This document shows positions 19,466 to 27,457 of a stretch of 64,000 bases of DNA, piece after piece. Positions within the stretch are counted from its first letter, which is position 1. Every line of letters begins with the position of its first letter. Source of the stretch: Cyclonatronum proteinivorum. GTDB lineage: Bacteria > Bacteroidota > Rhodothermia > Balneolales > Cyclonatronaceae. The stretch is taken from the NCBI RefSeq assembly GCF_003353065.1, contig NZ_CP027806.1, positions 620,001 to 684,000 on the forward strand, in the 5' to 3' direction. The notes beneath the pieces were generated by a model. That model was not told where the DNA came from. It saw only the letters and a list, made by a program, of their open reading frames with translations, and did no database searches. Both the position numbers and the translations under genes were made by a program.

Positions 19466-19906
19466 ATGGGACAACAGCAATTATTACTCGTAATTTTGGT
19501 CACGATCATTGTAGGTATTGCAACGGTAGTTGCGATTAACATTTTCGGATCAAGCGCAGAACAAGCGAATCAGGATGCCGTTCGGCAGGATATGATAACA
19601 ATGGCTGCTCAGGCCCAGGCTTGGTATGCAAGGCCAGCTATGCTTGGCGGTGGTGAAAGAGACTATCAGGGAGACGCTGCTGCAACTCCACAAATCCCAG
19701 GTGTTTCATTTGCTATAGTTGGATTTCCATGTGATGGAGATAATACAGGATGCATAAACCAAAATGGTGAATTTAGTATCACTGCTGTGACACCGGACGG
19801 GTTTACTCTCATTGGTAGACCCAACACCGGAGATGGTTCAGGATTTTCTTTAGCTGTTACAGGGTCGAGCACCAATTACACATGGGGTGCTGTAGGTGCT
19901 AATTAA
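19466..19906 (+). CDS. Type IV pilin-like major subunit candidate with minimal leader
   Basis: The 146-residue protein starts MG, then QQQLLLVILVTIIVGIA, a continuous hydrophobic helix to about residue 27, then an amphipathic helix (SSAEQANQDAVRQDM) and a small globular domain. C89 and C96 could form a short disulphide loop. This is the pilin architecture, but there is no long leader and no Glu at mature position 5; cleavage after G2 would give a two-residue leader. Its own structured leader, AGAGGA ribosome site (about 8 nt before ATG) and a strong terminator just after the gene suggest it is expressed more than the machinery genes downstream, as expected for a major pilin. I infer a pilus or pseudopilus subunit. 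An unrelated membrane-anchored protein is the alternative. Confidence 0.65.
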   Translation: MGQQQLLLVILVTIIVGIATVVAINIFGSSAEQANQDAVRQDMITMAAQAQAWYARPAMLGGGERDYQGDAAATPQIPGVSFAIVGFPCDGDNTGCINQNGEFSITAVTPDGFTLIGRPNTGDGSGFSLAVTGSSTNYTWGAVGAN

Positions 19907-19931
19907 TACAAAAATATTTCAAGAACCCTTC

Positions 19932-19958
19932 AAAGGCCGGCCTAAAGGCCGGCCTTTT
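19932..19958 (+). terminator. Hairpin terminator after the pilin-like gene
   Basis: The arms AAAGGCCGGCC (19932-19942) and GGCCGGCCTTT (19947-19957) flank a 4-nt loop and run into TTTT. Placed between the pilin-like gene and the platform gene, it should cut most transcripts and let only some read into the machinery genes. Confidence 0.85.
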
Positions 19959-20111
19959 CGTTTCAGCGGAATTTCCCGCACCCGCAAGGCAACAAGTTAA
20001 GCAACACCGCATCAGGACTGCATTTTTCACCGGCATGCTACCGCATCCCACCTAACACCTCCATGCAGCGGTAAACCAGGAAAGCCGGTATAATCCGAGA
20101 GGCACCGCACG

Positions 20112-21449
20112 ATGTCACAATTCCGATTCATAGGGCTCGCTCCCAACGGGCGAACAGTACAGGCCGAATTCGATGTGCCTTCCAAGCAGGAGGCGAAGAA
20201 GAAGGCTGAACTGATCGTGCGCAAGCGTGGCATTAAGCTGGAAAAGCTGCTCGAGAAAAAGACCTGGCTCTACAAAGGCCGCCGTGCCGGCGCTAACTGG
20301 GTTGAAGGCGAACAGGATGCCTTTGCCAAAGAGGATGTCGAAGCCGCCCTTCAGCGCCTCGGGTTTACCGATGTAAAGGTGAAGCCCAAAATGGTTCTAT
20401 ACAAACCCGGCGTGCCCACCGATGACGTCGTGACCTTCATCCGGCTTTCAGCTGACCTGCTCAAGCAAAAACTCGCCTTCGATGAAATCCTGACGCTCCT
20501 CATCGAAGATACCTCCAACCCCCGCATGCGCGAGGTCATCCGCCAGATTCAGAAAGACCTGCAGGATGGCAAGGAAGGCCGCGAAGTGTATCACAAACAC
20601 GCAGATGTATTCGGCACTTTTGCAGCTTACATGCTTGGCGTTGCGACCACCTCCGGTAACATTGCCGAGATTTTTGAAAGCACGGCCAAATTCATGGAGC
20701 GCGATGCAACCTTCAAGAAGAATTTGCGCCGCTCCCTGCTGATGCCGGGGATCACAGTGCTTGCGGTGATTGGCGTAGTATTGTTTTATGTAGGCTACAT
20801 CTTTCCGACAACGGCAGAGATGTTTTTGCGCTTCGATATTGAGCTGCCACCCATGACCGCCGCAACCCTGGAATTCAGCTATTGGATAACCTCATACTGG
20901 GTCTGGATTCTGCTCGCACACGTCGTTCCGATCGTTAGCCTGATTCTTGCGCTTCGTACCTACAAAGGCAAACTGCTCTTCGATAAATATGTGATAAAGG
21001 TGCCGCTCATTGGAGATCTCATTCACAAAACAAGCATCGAAATTTTTGCACGGGTCTTTTACACGCTGTACAGCGGTTCCGGCCAAAACATTGAAGTCAT
21101 TCGTATCGCTTCTGAAGCCTGCCGCAACACGTACATGGAAAAGCAAATCAAGGAAGTAGCCATCCGAATGATGCTTGACGACGGCCGCGGCCTCATCGAA
21201 TCCCTTGAAGCCACCGGCGTTTTCACACATACCGCATTAAGCCGGTTCAAGCTCGGGGTAGAGTCGGGTTCCCTCAAAGACAACGCCCTGCAGCTCGCCA
21301 ACTATTACGAAACACAGACGAGCTACAAGATGAACTCTCTCATCGATACCATCAACCTGCTCATCAACCTGTTCATCATGATCGCACTCATTGGTATCAC
21401 CATTGTTTCCTCTGAGTCAGCGGTCATCAAACCGAAATCACAATTCTAA
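20112..21449 (+). CDS. Type IV pilus / type II secretion inner-membrane platform protein (PilC/GspF family)
   Basis: The platform protein sits in the inner membrane, contacts the assembly ATPases and guides pilin extraction. The 445 residues show an N-terminal cytoplasmic part (MSQFRFIGLAPNGRTVQAEF, about 1-120) and the first T2SSF helical domain (FIRLSADLLKQKL... GNIAEIFESTAKFMER). Membrane segments lie near 215-235 and 260-285. A second T2SSF domain follows (SIEIFARVFYTLYSGSG ... SRFKLGVESGSL), with a last membrane helix near 410-432. The family repeat of two domains is complete. It is followed after 15 bp by the PilB-like ATPase. The extended N-terminus with an extra charged region (about 60-95) is somewhat unusual. 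Confidence 0.93.
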   Translation: MSQFRFIGLAPNGRTVQAEFDVPSKQEAKKKAELIVRKRGIKLEKLLEKKTWLYKGRRAGANWVEGEQDAFAKEDVEAALQRLGFTDVKVKPKMVLYKPGVPTDDVVTFIRLSADLLKQKLAFDEILTLLIEDTSNPRMREVIRQIQKDLQDGKEGREVYHKHADVFGTFAAYMLGVATTSGNIAEIFESTAKFMERDATFKKNLRRSLLMPGITVLAVIGVVLFYVGYIFPTTAEMFLRFDIELPPMTAATLEFSYWITSYWVWILLAHVVPIVSLILALRTYKGKLLFDKYVIKVPLIGDLIHKTSIEIFARVFYTLYSGSGQNIEVIRIASEACRNTYMEKQIKEVAIRMMLDDGRGLIESLEATGVFTHTALSRFKLGVESGSLKDNALQLANYYETQTSYKMNSLIDTINLLINLFIMIALIGITIVSSESAVIKPKSQF

Positions 21450-21464
21450 ACGGATCCATCCACC

Positions 21465-23249
21465 ATGTTGGCCATTAGCAGCATAAAGCGAAAAATCGGG
21501 GACACCCTTCTTGAGGCAGGGGTCATTACCGAAGCTATGCTGTCAGAAGCTATGGACGTGATGGACCGCGAGCCTGAGCATCAGCGGCGCAGGCTGCCAA
21601 CCATTCTGATTCAGGATTTCGGTGCGGATGAGCAGGCTGTCATGCGTCAGGTAGCCGTTTTATATGCTTTTAACGAGGTTGGCCTTGGAGATACCTACAA
21701 ATCGCAGGAGCAGTTGCATCGCTGCCGTCATGCGGTTAACCTGCTTCCTGAAAGCTTTATTAGTGAGCTGATTGCTGCAAATGCGGTTCCCTGGTATGCG
21801 AGCGGTAACAAAATCCTGATTGCTACCTCTGACCCGCTGGAGCGTAAGCTCACCAACCTTACAGAGAAACTTCCTTTTCGGCATCACGAAATTGCCTACC
21901 TGCCATCCGATAAACTGAAGGTTGTTTCAGGACAGGTGTATGAGCTGAAAAATGAGTTTCTGGAGCTGCTGGAAGAATACAGCTCCGGTGTTGATTACCT
22001 CGATGAGGAAGAGGAACTGCTAACTGAAGAGCAGATTGATGCCGAAATCAACCAAAGCATGCTCAACTCCCTGGTTGAGGGGATGCTGGTTGAAGCCGTT
22101 CGCAAAGATGTAAGCGATATCCACGTCATTCCGGTTGATAAGTCCAATTCCAACATCTTCTTCCGGGTTGACGGTAAGCTTCAGCTGTGGATCAAGCAGA
22201 ACAACATCCGACCTGAAGCTTTGTGCGCAGTCATCAAAGACAAAACCCAGAATGTGGACCGCTTCGAGCGCGATATGTCGCAGGACGGGTTTATTCAGCG
22301 GATGGTTGACGGGCATCAGATCCGCTACCGGGTTTCCATCATTCCGATGGTGGGGGCGGACTTCAACCGGAAGTTTGAAAGCATCGTCATCCGGATTCTG
22401 GACGACCGGAAAGTCATTACCGACCTTGAGAAACTCGGACTTCAGCCGAATGCCAAAAAGGTGTTTGTTAAAGCAATCAGCAAGCCATCGGGAATCGTCA
22501 TCATCACTGGTCCGACAGGCAGCGGAAAAAGCACGACCCTCGTTGCGGCGCTGTATGCGGTAATCGACCCGAGCGTGAATGTGCTCACCGTCGAAGAGCC
22601 GGTAGAATATCTGATCAGGGGCGCACGTCAGCTCAAAATCAGCGACAAAATGAGTTTCGACCTGGCCATGCGCGGCATTCTGCGTCACGACCCTGACATC
22701 GTGCTTGTAGGGGAGATAAGGGATCTAAAAACAGCTGAGATCGCCATCAAACTGGCCAACACCGGTCACCTCACCTTTTCGACCCTGCACACCAACGATG
22801 CCCCGAGTGCAGTCTCGCGGCTGTACAAAATGGGGATTGAGCCCTTCCTGATTGCGACTTCCATCAACCTGGTGATGGCGCAGCGACTCATCCGAAAACT
22901 CTGTGAAGTATGTAAGCGCCCCGCTGATAAAGATGAACCTCTTCAGGAGGTTGCGAAAGTAGTAGGATTTAAGGAAGAAGAAATAGCAGCAACTACTTTC
23001 TATGAGCCGGTGGGCTGTTCACGCTGTAATAAGGGATATAAGGGGCGGATGGCAATTTATGAGGCCCTTTTTTTTGATAAGGAGATCAAAAAAATTATTT
23101 ATGATTCGGGCAATAATATTGATGAGGATTTGATCCGCCAGACCGCGATCCGAAACGGGATGCTAACGCTGAGGGCCTCCGGCCGTCTCCGCATCGTGAA
23201 CGGTCACACAAGCCTTGCTGAAATTCTGGCTGCAACGATAGATGATTAA
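21465..23249 (+). CDS. Assembly ATPase of the PilB/GspE family
   Basis: This hexameric ATPase powers pilin extension from the cytoplasmic side. The N-terminal 150 residues resemble the GspE N-terminal (MshEN) domain. The Walker A is GPTGSGKST (349-357), the Walker B is VLVGEIRD (about 413-420) and the His box is TLHTNDA. The tetracysteine zinc site of PilB/GspE proteins is complete at C480, C483, C518 and C521 (CEVC and CSRC). A normal length of 594 residues and all motifs argue that it is active. It lies directly after the platform gene and before a cNMP-binding-fold gene, in the same operon. Confidence 0.95.
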   Translation: MLAISSIKRKIGDTLLEAGVITEAMLSEAMDVMDREPEHQRRRLPTILIQDFGADEQAVMRQVAVLYAFNEVGLGDTYKSQEQLHRCRHAVNLLPESFISELIAANAVPWYASGNKILIATSDPLERKLTNLTEKLPFRHHEIAYLPSDKLKVVSGQVYELKNEFLELLEEYSSGVDYLDEEEELLTEEQIDAEINQSMLNSLVEGMLVEAVRKDVSDIHVIPVDKSNSNIFFRVDGKLQLWIKQNNIRPEALCAVIKDKTQNVDRFERDMSQDGFIQRMVDGHQIRYRVSIIPMVGADFNRKFESIVIRILDDRKVITDLEKLGLQPNAKKVFVKAISKPSGIVIITGPTGSGKSTTLVAALYAVIDPSVNVLTVEEPVEYLIRGARQLKISDKMSFDLAMRGILRHDPDIVLVGEIRDLKTAEIAIKLANTGHLTFSTLHTNDAPSAVSRLYKMGIEPFLIATSINLVMAQRLIRKLCEVCKRPADKDEPLQEVAKVVGFKEEEIAATTFYEPVGCSRCNKGYKGRMAIYEALFFDKEIKKIIYDSGNNIDEDLIRQTAIRNGMLTLRASGRLRIVNGHTSLAEILAATIDD

Positions 23250-23274
23250 ACGCTGACATCAAAACGCATGCACT

Positions 23275-23763
23275 ATGACCACGCTCCGGGAACAAAATAA
23301 TACGACCATAGAAAATATTCAGGAAAACCCGCCTGCACTGTTTCGGAATATGCCGAAGAAAGACCTGGGAGATTTGCTGCAATCAGCTGTGCAGCGAAAG
23401 GTTGAAGCTTTCGAAGAGCTTCTGCCGGGTTTTCCCGATGGCAATGGTCATGGATTTCTGGTGCTTGAAGGCATAGTTGAAGCCCGGAAAAACGGAACCA
23501 TTATAGAGCAGTTTTCGGCTGGTGATTTTATCGGGGAAGCTTTTCTGCATTCAAAAGCACAGCTCAGCTGCGACCTGACGGCCACAGTGCCTGCAGTTGT
23601 GCTCATTTTCAACAGAGGTGATGTGGTTCAGTTTTTCAGAACCCGACCAGAGAAACTACTCAAAATCTACACCATGAATGTGATTGAGGCGCAACACAAG
23701 CACATCATTGGGTTGTACAAAAGAATCGTATCCGGTGACACACAGTTGCAGGTAAGTTTGTGA
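23275..23763 (+). CDS. Cyclic-nucleotide-binding-fold protein without effector domain
   Basis: Residues about 20-150 fit the cNMP-binding jelly roll (FLVLEGIVEARKNG, then QFSAGDFIGEAFL, then LIFNRGDVVQFF) with a C-terminal helix (LLKIYTMNVIEAQHKHI). There is no DNA-binding or enzyme domain. In the phosphate-binding cassette GE is present, but the Arg that binds the cyclic phosphate is replaced (SCDLTA region), so cAMP binding is doubtful. Located between the PilB-like ATPase and the minor-pilin-like genes, it may be a regulator or structural adaptor of the ATPase. This is inference from context. Confidence 0.7.
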   Translation: MTTLREQNNTTIENIQENPPALFRNMPKKDLGDLLQSAVQRKVEAFEELLPGFPDGNGHGFLVLEGIVEARKNGTIIEQFSAGDFIGEAFLHSKAQLSCDLTATVPAVVLIFNRGDVVQFFRTRPEKLLKIYTMNVIEAQHKHIIGLYKRIVSGDTQLQVSL

Positions 23764-23896
23764 TCCGTTCAGCTCAAATAGAACCCTTCTTACGGAACAG
23801 GCCTGACGCAATAATTCAGGCATATCAGGAGATATTTTGCCTTTCCGGCCAACTTCCCGCAACAAATGGCGTACTACTCAATAAAGAGGTAAGGTC

Positions 23897-24310
23897 ATGA
23901 ATGCCAATCAGCTTTTACTCGCACTTGGTGCCCTTCTGCTGCTTATGATTGTAACGACTACCCTCAATCGTACCTACATTTTGGCACTGTCAGAAACGAT
24001 TGAAAACCAGCTTCGTTTCGAGGCCGTCAATTATGCCCAATCATTAACAGAACTGGTATTTAGTGCTTCTGAAGAGTTTGATCAGCTTGATGCCTTATTG
24101 GGGGGCATGAACAACATCAACGATCCGCAAAAACGCTTTTCGAGAGTTACCCTTTTTGGAGATAGCCTTTTTGCCATCATCAGCCTTACCCCCGACACAA
24201 CCCTGCCGCTCGGGATTACAGGCCGGATTGCCCACATCCAGGTTTTTTCAAGGCAAAACGAATTCTTTCAGGCGGAAGCAGAAACACGTGCAACTATTAA
24301 CAGGAGATAA
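23897..24310 (+). CDS. Minor pilin-like protein A
   Basis: The 137 residues begin MNANQLLLALGALLLLMIV, a hydrophobic helix almost at the extreme N-terminus, followed by an amphipathic helix (NRTYILALSETIENQ) and a short beta-rich domain (about 75-130). This copies the plan of the 19466 pilin-like protein, again without a classical G-F-x-x-x-E leader. A GAGG motif precedes the ATG by about 10 nt. The next gene starts 2 bp after the stop, and together with that gene and the following one it forms a minor-pilin block like gspHIJK/pilVWX. The specific role is inferred. Confidence 0.6.
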   Translation: MNANQLLLALGALLLLMIVTTTLNRTYILALSETIENQLRFEAVNYAQSLTELVFSASEEFDQLDALLGGMNNINDPQKRFSRVTLFGDSLFAIISLTPDTTLPLGITGRIAHIQVFSRQNEFFQAEAETRATINRR

Positions 24311-24312
24311 TC

Positions 24313-24810
24313 ATGCATGCACTCACACAAATCATAGTACCGCAAATCATCGTAGGGTTGCTCATTCTTCTGATTTTTAATGTGCAGCTCAAGATGATGG
24401 ATTCCTCCGTAGAAAATCAGGTCATGGCAGACCTGCAGAACCGCGCCGATACGGGAGTGTTGCTGCTTCAGGAATACGCCCGGGATATCCGGCAGGTTGA
24501 GCTTGCTGCGGCTGATTCGCTCAGCTACCTCGACGCTCAGGGAAATAACGTTGTGATATTCCGCGACGCCCGCCTTATGAAAGTTCAGGTTACAGAAGCA
24601 GGGACCAACAGTATCAGCACCTATCAGTACAACCTGATGCTCTCTGCAATGGTTTTTGAAATGGTGTCTGTTTTGGGGCAGCCGCAGGCCATCCTGCGGG
24701 TACATATTAATACAGAAAGTACGCCTGAAATGGAGCCGGGAACCCGTACGCACCGGTACCGGGCTTTTGCAACACGTGATATTTTCCTGCGCAACGCCAT
24801 TCTAAACTAA
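24313..24810 (+). CDS. Minor pilin-like protein B
   Basis: The 165 residues start MHALTQIIVPQIIVGLLILLIFNV, a hydrophobic N-terminal helix, then a polar helix (MMDSSVENQVMADLQNRAD) and a beta-rich domain with Tyr and Val strands. No signal peptidase site is visible, and no Glu5 in a standard prepilin context. An AGGAGA site lies about 5 nt before the ATG. Tight spacing with both neighbours (2 and 12 bp) points to co-translation. I infer a pseudopilin-type subunit by position and architecture; sequence similarity to a named pseudopilin was not recognised. Confidence 0.55.
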   Translation: MHALTQIIVPQIIVGLLILLIFNVQLKMMDSSVENQVMADLQNRADTGVLLLQEYARDIRQVELAAADSLSYLDAQGNNVVIFRDARLMKVQVTEAGTNSISTYQYNLMLSAMVFEMVSVLGQPQAILRVHINTESTPEMEPGTRTHRYRAFATRDIFLRNAILN

Positions 24811-24822
24811 AAGGAGTCTGTT

Positions 24823-26142
24823 ATGGGAAACTATGCGCTCATACTGGTAATGGCCCTTAGTTTCGCTATTGCCATTTATACGGTTAACATAAACCAGCAG
24901 GTGCTGATTAGTGAAAACCAGGTTACAGAATCGTTTAGCACAAGTCAGGCCAGAAACGTGGCTCAGAGTGCTGCGCAGATAGCCGTCGCGAAAATCCTGA
25001 ATGGTGCTGATACACAGTTTAATCCGGCATCAGGCGATGTCATCCTGTTCCCGGTTGATGGTATCAGCTTTGAGCCCTGGCCCGAGCTTGGAGGATTCTA
25101 CAGACTTCGAATTGAAAATCATGCGGACACCCTGCTGCAGTTGCAGGCCATAGGTGTGTTTGGGAACCAGCAATATCCGGTAAACGTCAGTTTTAGCCCA
25201 TCAGCACAAAAAGCAAGTTTCCCCAATATTGATAAGGCTGTATTCTCAAGAAATTCCATCCGAATGGAGGGCAGCGCCCGCATTTTAGGGCCTGCCGGTA
25301 CCAATACGATTTCCAACAGCGGTGTCTTCTTTGCATGGTCGCCGCGGGTTGAAGGTTCTCTCTCGATTGGGCCGGGTGGTTTACCTTCAAGCGTTGTGCA
25401 TCAAACCAATAGCGGCGGCAATGTGGACGGGAATATTCTGGTGCTTCCGGAAGAGCGTGATTATCCGCTTCCCGTATTCCCTGATTTCCCCGTAGGAAAC
25501 CCTACCGGTACGTCAGTTCACCTGACCGGTATCATGACACAGACCCTGTTGCCTTCTGACTATCATGGGTTATTCCTGAATCAGGTTAGCCTTGAAAATG
25601 ACACCCATCTTTACATCCAAACCGGCGGTCAGCACCGGGAGCTTTTTGTCAACAACTTGACCATAAACCAGGGACATATCCATATTCTTGGCGGTGGTTC
25701 GCTTACGATTTACGTGCAAAACAGCTTTACGCTAACAGGAAGCAGTACCGTAAATAACAATGCTGCAAGCGATGTAATGATGTTTTACAGTGGTTCAGGA
25801 GAGGTGAATGTAGGGGGAAATACCCGCTTCAGAGGGCACCTTTTTGCTGAAACAGCCAATGTGCGTGTTGCCAATTCGGGCGGATTTACGGGCCACATAA
25901 TTACGGGCGGGACCAGCGTGATAGTAAGCGGCGACGCCACAGCCATATCACGTGTACTTTACGCACCCAATGCACATGTTCGGTTTGAAGGCAGCGGAAG
26001 AGTACGGGGTGCAGTGGTTGCTAATACATTTTTTATGGGTGGCGACACCCGCGTTATTTATGACGAAGACTGGGAAATGGATCCCCCGGACCTTGACTTC
26101 GATATCACTGAGATGGCTTTTCAGGTAAGCCAATGGAATTAA
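24823..26142 (+). CDS. Minor pilin-like protein C with C-terminal beta-helix (PilX/GspK-like position)
   Basis: The N-terminus MGNYALILVMALSFAIAIYTV is a hydrophobic helix followed by the long amphipathic helix usual for PilX-type proteins (FSTSQARNVAQSAAQIAVAKIL). Residues about 60-120 form a small beta domain. About 215-410 look like a right-handed parallel beta-helix with short repeated strands and many Gly, Asn and Ser, resembling bactofilin-like and DUF7305-type regions found in large pilin-like proteins. An AAGGAG ribosome site lies 6 nt before the ATG. At 439 residues it is far larger than the other pilin-like proteins, so it could sit at the filament tip and make contact with substrate or surface. 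Confidence 0.6.
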   Translation: MGNYALILVMALSFAIAIYTVNINQQVLISENQVTESFSTSQARNVAQSAAQIAVAKILNGADTQFNPASGDVILFPVDGISFEPWPELGGFYRLRIENHADTLLQLQAIGVFGNQQYPVNVSFSPSAQKASFPNIDKAVFSRNSIRMEGSARILGPAGTNTISNSGVFFAWSPRVEGSLSIGPGGLPSSVVHQTNSGGNVDGNILVLPEERDYPLPVFPDFPVGNPTGTSVHLTGIMTQTLLPSDYHGLFLNQVSLENDTHLYIQTGGQHRELFVNNLTINQGHIHILGGGSLTIYVQNSFTLTGSSTVNNNAASDVMMFYSGSGEVNVGGNTRFRGHLFAETANVRVANSGGFTGHIITGGTSVIVSGDATAISRVLYAPNAHVRFEGSGRVRGAVVANTFFMGGDTRVIYDEDWEMDPPDLDFDITEMAFQVSQWN

Positions 26143-26167
26143 TTTTTTACTACTTAAAAGGCAGATG

Positions 26168-26219
26168 CAGGCTACGACTCATTAACACCTGATTTGAGGT
26201 GTTAAAAATGGATAGCCTG
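26168..26219 (+). repeat. Compound inverted repeat before the PilT-like gene
   Basis: The inner arms TTAACACCT (26182-26190) and AGGTGTTAA (26197-26205) are perfect with a 6-nt loop. The outer arms CAGGCTA (26168-26174) and TAGCCTG (26213-26219) are also perfect. No T tract follows, so an mRNA processing site, a pause site or a protein-binding operator is more likely than a terminator. Confidence 0.6.
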
Positions 26220-26233
26220 ACAGGAGACTCACC

Positions 26234-27457
26234 ATGGTACTACAAACACGACCCGCCCCGGTTTGGGAAAGCCTGAATATTCCTTTTCATGTGCCCATCG
26301 ATAACAGGATTGAGCTCTATCAGGAGTTTCTCGGCAGGCAAAACGACTCCATCAGGCAACAGATGCGGACTTACATGGAAAGTCTGCTGCTTGCAATGCT
26401 TGATATTGAAGCGTCAGATATCGATATGGGGGGAAGCGGCTGTTCCGGGTATGTCTGGTACCGTATCCACGGTGACAAAAAGCCGGTGCGGGAGGAAACC
26501 TATGATCTGGCCGAAACAGATCTGTACCTGCTTAACCTGCTTACTGACCGGCAGATTGAAAAGCTGCTGCACGAGCACAGCATTGATTTCTCCTACTCCA
26601 TTATTCTCGAAAACGGCAGGGAACAGCGGTTCCGGGCGACCATCTACAAAGACCTGAATCACATCGCCCTGAACATGCGAAAGATCAATGAAGAAATCCG
26701 GCCATTCAAATCTTTCGGTTTTCACCCTGAGGTTGCGCGGGCACTGAGCCTGAACTACATCAAATACGGCCTCACCCTGGTGACAGGAATTACCGGCTCG
26801 GGAAAATCATCCACCCTTGATGCCATCATTGATGCCAACAACCGAACCTGCGATGCCCACATTGTAATTATTGCTTCTCCGGTTGAATTGGTGCATAAAT
26901 CCAAACGATGCATCGTGCGCCATCGCGAAGTGGGCCGGGATGTGCGGTCGTTCCGGCACGGAGCCGTGGAATCGCTGCGACAGGACCCGGATATCATCAT
27001 GATCGGGGAGCTTCGCGATGAAGAAACCATCAAAACCGCGCTTGAAATAACCGATTCCGGGCACAAGATTTTTTCGACCCTGCACACCGCATCTGCCACG
27101 GAAAGCATCGACCGGATTATCGGGGAGGTAAATGTAAATCAGCAGGAGCGGGTGCGGAACCGGCTTGCGGATGTACTCACCTGCGTCATCAGTCAGAAAC
27201 TCGTTCCTTCCACCGACGGAAAGCGGGTGCTTGCCAAAGAAGTACTGCTGGCAACACCTTCGGTTAAAGCCGCCATCAGAAACAACAATCTGGGGGAGAT
27301 TTATCAGATGATAAATGAGGGCGGTGCCATTGGGATGGTTACGCTCGAACAGGATCTGAAACGGTTGTATCTGGAGCGTAAAATTACGCTTGAAAATGCC
27401 AAAGGCTATGCGAACAACAAAACCCGCATCCGCGAACTTCTTAACCTTGACGCCTAA
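26234..27457 (+). CDS. PilT-like retraction-type ATPase
   Basis: This is a second secretion-type ATPase of 407 residues. The Walker A is GITGSGKSS (185-193), the Walker B region is DPDIIMIGELRDEET and the His box is FSTLHTASATESIDRI. There is no tetracysteine zinc site and the N-terminal domain is short, which separates it from PilB and fits PilT/PilU proteins that depolymerise pili. The N-terminal 60 residues are slightly longer than in classical PilT. Its stop overlaps the next ATG by one base. Its presence beside a PilB-like enzyme suggests a dynamic, retractable filament rather than a pure secretion pseudopilus. Confidence 0.88.
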   Translation: MVLQTRPAPVWESLNIPFHVPIDNRIELYQEFLGRQNDSIRQQMRTYMESLLLAMLDIEASDIDMGGSGCSGYVWYRIHGDKKPVREETYDLAETDLYLLNLLTDRQIEKLLHEHSIDFSYSIILENGREQRFRATIYKDLNHIALNMRKINEEIRPFKSFGFHPEVARALSLNYIKYGLTLVTGITGSGKSSTLDAIIDANNRTCDAHIVIIASPVELVHKSKRCIVRHREVGRDVRSFRHGAVESLRQDPDIIMIGELRDEETIKTALEITDSGHKIFSTLHTASATESIDRIIGEVNVNQQERVRNRLADVLTCVISQKLVPSTDGKRVLAKEVLLATPSVKAAIRNNNLGEIYQMINEGGAIGMVTLEQDLKRLYLERKITLENAKGYANNKTRIRELLNLDA

